A stretch of 28,270 nt of DNA from Phycisphaerales bacterium UBA7812. GTDB lineage: Bacteria; Planctomycetota; Phycisphaerae; Phycisphaerales; UBA1924. The position numbers and the translations under genes were made by a program. The number at the start of each line of letters is the position of its first letter. Positions within the stretch are counted from its first letter, which is position 1. The DNA lies in the NCBI GenBank assembly GCA_002480345.1, contig DLBY01000157.1, positions 1,497 to 29,766 on the forward strand. Reading direction: 5' to 3'. Under the pieces are notes generated by a model that was given only the letters and a program-made list of their open reading frames with translations, made no database searches and was not told where the DNA came from. This document shows positions 23,078 to 28,270 of this stretch, one piece after another.

Positions 23078-23839
23078 TCAGCGCAGCCGCTTTGCGGCTT
23101 CCTCGAGCAGCGGCACCGCGAGTTCGAGATTCTCGACGCTCTCGCCCAGGTCCCCGTCCGCGGCGGCGGACCAGGCGCGGTTGACCTTCCGCTCGCCTCC
23201 CGCGAACGCGTCCATCACATTCGCGTATTTCGCGAGCCCGCCCCGCGCGACGATGACATCGCGCGCCTCGGGGAAGTTGGCGAGGTGGGTCTGTTGCAGC
23301 TCGCCAACACGCTCGACGATCTCCGCCATCCGCGCCTTGTCGGACTGCATCGCGAGCACATCCGCGTGGACGCTCTTGATCTCCGCGATCGCGGCCGCGA
23401 GCGAGTCCACCGGGTCCGCGGCGCCCTTCTTGAGCTGCCCGTTCCCGCTGAGCACCTTCTGCCCAAGCCCGCTCAGCGTCAGAACGATGACAGAGCCCAG
23501 GAAGTACCACTTGTGGCTCCACCGCGCGAAGCTGAACTCCGCGAGGTGGACGCGGCGGACGAGGGGCTCGCCGTCGTCCTGCCGGGCGGACATCGCGCCG
23601 ACCACCTCGGGGGTCAGCTCGGTCCCGGCGGGCCACTGGGGGCCCTCCCCGCCGTCACGCGGGACATCGGGGCCCGCGGGGCTCGCGAGGACCGCGTACC
23701 CGTTCGGCCCCTTCTTCTCCTCGTTCGCGCTGCGGTAGAGCTCCGCGTCGAGCGTCGTGGGCACGAAGTACGCCGCGACGGCGCTCACCGCTCCGACCCC
23801 CACACAGATCCAGATGATCATGCCAAGCAAAGACTTCAT
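23078..23839 (-). CDS. Membrane-anchored protein of unknown function, partner of the OPT transporter
   Basis: A 253-residue protein I do not recognise. A first transmembrane segment (about 5-26) and a second (about 111-130) enclose an 80-residue loop rich in Gly, Pro and acidic residues. The C-terminal half (about 137-253) is helical, with heptad-like charged stretches (DSLAAAIAEIKSVHADVLAM, KARMAEIVERVGELQQ, ENLELAVPLLEEAAKRLR), so a coiled coil is likely. If the N-terminus is inside, both termini face the cytoplasm and the loop is outside. The gene begins 15 bases after the stop of the OPT transporter gene and is followed by a strong terminator, so the two form one transcription unit. A role as a structural or regulatory partner of the transporter is inferred from position only. 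Confidence 0.8.
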   Translation of the reverse strand: MKSLLGMIIWICVGVGAVSAVAAYFVPTTLDAELYRSANEEKKGPNGYAVLASPAGPDVPRDGGEGPQWPAGTELTPEVVGAMSARQDDGEPLVRRVHLAEFSFARWSHKWYFLGSVIVLTLSGLGQKVLSGNGQLKKGAADPVDSLAAAIAEIKSVHADVLAMQSDKARMAEIVERVGELQQTHLANFPEARDVIVARGGLAKYANVMDAFAGGERKVNRAWSAAADGDLGESVENLELAVPLLEEAAKRLR

Positions 23840-23854
23840 CGCGTGATGCTCCGA

Positions 23855-26497
<2,643 letters not shown>

Positions 26498-26617
26498 GCA
26501 TTCGCTCCCTGCGTCCATCGCCCGGCGTGCGCACACCGGATCGTGTTCTGCAGGGTACACGATGAGCACGCCCCGGTGGGGCGGTTCCGCATCAGGGCAA
26601 CGCGCACGACGCGCACG

Positions 26618-26641
26618 AAAAAGGGCGGCGCCGTGCCGCCC
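26618..26641 (-). terminator. Intrinsic terminator of rpmH
   Basis: Minus strand: GGGCGGC/GCCGCCC 7-bp stem (26623-26629 with 26635-26641), loop of five, then TTTTT (complement of 26618-26622) and CGTGCGC. The GCGCACGA part of the motif is also repeated just beyond it (26602-26609). It lies 36 bases after the rpmH stop. Confidence 0.88.
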
Positions 26642-26677
26642 CTTGCGTGGACAAACTCAGATCGAGACCGAGCCGAA

Positions 26678-26818
26678 TCAGATCGAGGTCAGCTTGCGAC
26701 CGATCCGCCGGCGCCGGTTGATGATCTTCCGGCCGCTCTTGGTCTTCATCCGGGCGCGGAATCCCGACTTGCGGATCTTCTTGATCTTGCTCGTGCGACG
26801 AGGGTAGTGAATCGCCAT
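26678..26818 (-). CDS. rpmH: 50S ribosomal protein L34
   Basis: A 46-residue, very basic ribosomal protein. The core KIRKSGFRARMKTKSGRK followed by NRRRR and GRKL is the L34 signature (HGFRARMATKNGR in E. coli). The N-terminus MAIHYPRRTSK differs from the usual MKRTFQPS, but the length is normal. The ATG at 26816-26818 has a strong Shine-Dalgarno GGGAGG six bases upstream. In most bacteria rpmH lies beside rnpA or dnaA; here it stands alone between the OPT gene and the divergent rnc, with its own terminator. It is a high-expression gene; its promoter must lie in the 432-base region to rnc, but I cannot pinpoint it. Confidence 0.93.
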   Translation of the reverse strand: MAIHYPRRTSKIKKIRKSGFRARMKTKSGRKIINRRRRIGRKLTSI

Positions 26819-27076
26819 CGGAAGCCTCCCGGAAACAGCCCGGCACCACAGGCCGGGCCGCAACGATAGACCCCCTCACCTGCTGCGACCACCCCGCGCG
26901 AGCCCGATCCGGCGCGATCGGCGCCGCCTCGGCGCACCGCGGCTGGGGCGGGGTCCGTCCCGAACGAGTTATCCAGACCTTGAAGACGACAGAAGTCCTG
27001 CCATCGCTTGGTTTTTGCGTGATCGCCGGGCCTCAAAACCGTATTCTGTCCCGAGTGCAACAACGCACGACCGGAT

Positions 27077-27097
27077 CCCGTCCAACCGGTGGACGGG
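27077..27097 (+). promoter_or_regulatory. Stem-loop in the rnc leader (upstream)
   Basis: Perfect 8-bp stem CCCGTCCA (27077-27084), loop ACCGG, TGGACGGG (27090-27097). It lies about 155 bases before the rnc start in what is probably its 5' untranslated region. There is no T-tract, so it does not look like a terminator. Confidence 0.5.
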
Positions 27098-27184
27098 ACG
27101 GGTTTCGAACGGTCTCCGGGTTCGCTCCACGGCCGGCAGGTTCGCCGTCCGGAGAGCCTCCTCGGTGTGACCTCCACCCACCCG

Positions 27185-27234
27185 GCGTCGCGGCGTGTCC
27201 CCCTTTTCGTGGGGAGGGGGCGGCGCCACGACGC
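27185..27234 (+). promoter_or_regulatory. Long stem-loop directly before the rnc ribosome binding site
   Basis: Nested pairing: GCGTCG (27185-27190) with CGACGC (27229-27234), GGCG (27192-27195) with CGCC (27224-27227), and CCCCC (27199-27203) with GGGGG (27216-27220). This gives about 15 base pairs with small internal loops and a 12-base apical loop. It ends five bases before the Shine-Dalgarno GGAGGG (27239-27244). Such a structure could be a substrate for RNase III itself, as in the autoregulated E. coli rnc leader (known there, inferred here). Confidence 0.5.
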
Positions 27235-27250
27235 GGGCGGAGGGTCCGCG

Positions 27251-27988
27251 ATGGACGACATTCTCGCCGACGCGCAGCGCACGCTGGGTGTCGAGTTCAG
27301 GGCGATCGAGCATCTTGAACTCGCTCTGCGTCACGCCTCCCATTCCGAATGCCGCCTCGATTCCAACGAGCGGCTCGAATTCCTGGGCGACGCCGTTCTG
27401 GGCATGGTCGTCTGCGAGCGCATCTTCGAGCGCTTCCCCGAGGCGCTCGAGGGGGAGATGACCAAGATCAAGTCCACCGTCGTCTCGCGCAAGACCTGCG
27501 CCGACATCGCCGAGAAGATGGGCCTCGAACAGCTGCTCGTGCTGGGCAAGGGGATGCAGACGCAGGATCGCCTGCCCCGCTCGCTCGCGGCCGCGGTGCT
27601 CGAGGCGGTCATCGCCGCGGTGTACCTCGACCAGGGCTTCCACGCGACCAAGGCGTTCCTCGTCCCGCTGCTCGATCCGTACATCGAGGAGGCGGAACGG
27701 AGCGGGCACCAGCAGAATTTCAAGAGCGTCCTCCAGCAGCACGCGCAGGCGGCATTCGGGGAGTCCCCCATCTACCGCGTCCTCGACGAGAAGGGCCCGG
27801 ACCACGCGAAGGCGTTCAAGGTCGCGGTCGAACTCGCGGGCGAGGGCTTCCCCGCCTGCTGGGGGCAGTCCAAGAAGCAGGCGGAGCAGCAGGCCGCCGA
27901 ATCGGCGCTCCACAAGATGGGCGTCCTCATCCGGGACGAGAACGGGCGTGTTCGTGTCGTCGACGACGGCATGGCGCTCTCCGACTGA
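27251..27988 (+). CDS. rnc: Ribonuclease III
   Basis: Double-strand-specific endoribonuclease for rRNA and mRNA processing. The 245-residue protein has the signature NERLEFLGDAVL with Glu40, Glu43 and Asp47, EGEMTKIKS (Glu67), the second catalytic helix with Glu118 in VLEAVIAAVYLD, and a C-terminal dsRNA-binding domain (about 155-224) with FKSVLQQHAQ, GPDHAKAFKVAV and GQSKKQAEQQAAESAL. At the position of the conserved metal-binding Asp three residues before Glu118 (E. coli Asp114), this protein has Ala115 (segment SLAAAVLEA). The ATG at 27251 follows GGAGGG (27239-27244) at six bases; the frame extends to 27089 without family character. It is monocistronic as far as seen; the convergent neighbour begins beyond 28071. 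Confidence 0.94.
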   Translation: MDDILADAQRTLGVEFRAIEHLELALRHASHSECRLDSNERLEFLGDAVLGMVVCERIFERFPEALEGEMTKIKSTVVSRKTCADIAEKMGLEQLLVLGKGMQTQDRLPRSLAAAVLEAVIAAVYLDQGFHATKAFLVPLLDPYIEEAERSGHQQNFKSVLQQHAQAAFGESPIYRVLDEKGPDHAKAFKVAVELAGEGFPACWGQSKKQAEQQAAESALHKMGVLIRDENGRVRVVDDGMALSD

Positions 27989-28010
27989 TACCCGCGGCAT
28001 CCGCGCAACG

Positions 28011-28036
28011 AAAAACCCCACGCGTCGCGTGGGGTT
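28011..28036 (-). terminator. Terminator between rnc and the convergent gene
   Basis: 10-bp stem AACCCCACGC (28014-28023) and GCGTGGGGTT (28027-28036) with a three-base loop. On the minus strand a TTTTT run follows (complement of 28011-28015), then CGTTGCGC, a one-base variant of the motif after the other minus terminators. It mainly serves the minus-strand gene at 28071; it may also stop rnc, but the plus side has only TTCT. Confidence 0.85.
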
Positions 28037-28070
28037 CTCGGCAGATTTCGTGATCCCGTTCACCCGTGGA

Positions 28071-28270
28071 TCAGGGCTTGAGATCGACCACCACGGGAAG
28101 GTGATCGCTCACCGCGCTGTCGTCGGGATAGAGCCCCCACATCGCGAGGCGGTCAGGGTCGATCAGCCGCGTGTCGAGCGCGAACGCCTGCGCGACGCGG
28201 GATTCGCCCGTGACGAACCAGTCGAGCCGCCCGGGCCCGAAGTACCCGTTGTCGTCGCGCCAGGTGTAGA
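28071..28270 (-). CDS. Endonuclease/exonuclease/phosphatase-family protein, 3' part only
   Basis: The frame is open from the window edge at 28270 to the TGA at 28071-28073. It encodes the C-terminal 65 residues or so, including YTWRDDNGYFG, RLDWFVTGES, and near the end AVSDHLPVVVDLKP. RLDW(F/I) and SDHLPV are the closing signature of the endonuclease/exonuclease/phosphatase (DNase I-like) superfamily; the His of SDH is the catalytic base. The 5' part with the Asn and Glu catalytic residues lies beyond the window. Substrate (DNA, phosphoester or lipid) cannot be said. A terminator with the shared motif follows. Confidence 0.85.
   Translation of the reverse strand, partial: YTWRDDNGYFGPGRLDWFVTGESRVAQAFALDTRLIDPDRLAMWGLYPDDSAVSDHLPVVVDLKP

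Larger units (their letters stand above)
26819..27250. promoter_or_regulatory. Divergent rpmH-rnc intergenic region
   Basis: Contains 432 bases without a coding gene. It must hold the rpmH promoter (minus) and the rnc promoter (plus). An AT-richer patch at about 26966-27050 (with TTTTT and TATTCT) is the likeliest promoter zone, but no -35/-10 pair with a good spacer was found. From about 27060 to 27250 it is GC-rich and contains two inverted repeats described separately. No tRNA or small gene was seen. Confidence 0.5.

Overview
The window is about 28 kb of very GC-rich chromosomal DNA, densely packed with genes on both strands. It most likely comes from a planctomycete of the class Phycisphaerae. 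Three things point there: a C-terminal GC-type dockerin module (Cys-Pro-Ala-Asp-Leu start, two Asp-rich calcium loops, Gly-Cys near the end); several small secreted proteins ending in a PAPG/helix/Arg-cluster sorting signal of the PEP-CTERM kind; and planctomycete-style VWA/glutamine-amidotransferase-like membrane proteins. The taxonomic call is an inference from protein style, not from a database search. No transposon, prophage, CRISPR array, tRNA or rRNA gene was seen.

Left part (1-12063): a YraN-family nuclease-like gene cut close to the window edge; an orphan membrane sensor histidine kinase (minus); miaB (plus), with a palindrome-bearing insertion in its C-terminal TRAM region; then a minus-strand unit of three coupled genes (a large coiled-coil/disordered membrane protein, a double-VWA membrane protein, a SAM methyltransferase); then a plus-strand trpD-folA pair.

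Centre (12064-15902): a tandem array of five paralogous small secreted proteins of 185-189 residues. Each has a signal peptide, a shared body and a C-terminal PEP-CTERM-like anchor. The first three are similar, share the same strong ribosome binding site and are each followed by an intrinsic terminator. The last two are diverged, and their anchors are degenerating. This is the most unusual part of the window and the best candidate for an undescribed surface or extracellular system; its function is unknown.

Right part (15912-28270): aminopeptidase P-like peptidase, accB and accC on the minus strand (fatty acid synthesis); a secreted beta-propeller-like protein with a GC-type dockerin; a LuxR-type regulator; divergent glgP (glucan phosphorylase, plus); a two-gene minus unit of an OPT-family transporter with two unusual soluble inserts and a small membrane-anchored partner; rpmH (ribosomal protein L34); rnc (RNase III, plus) with a structured leader and a missing catalytic Asp; and the 3' end of an endonuclease/exonuclease/phosphatase-family gene. 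Four minus-strand terminators in this part share a 12-13 base motif just beyond the U-tract.

Most genes are housekeeping (tRNA modification, folate, tryptophan, fatty acid, glycogen, translation and RNA processing). The accessory character lies in the secreted array, the dockerin protein, the VWA unit and the OPT unit.
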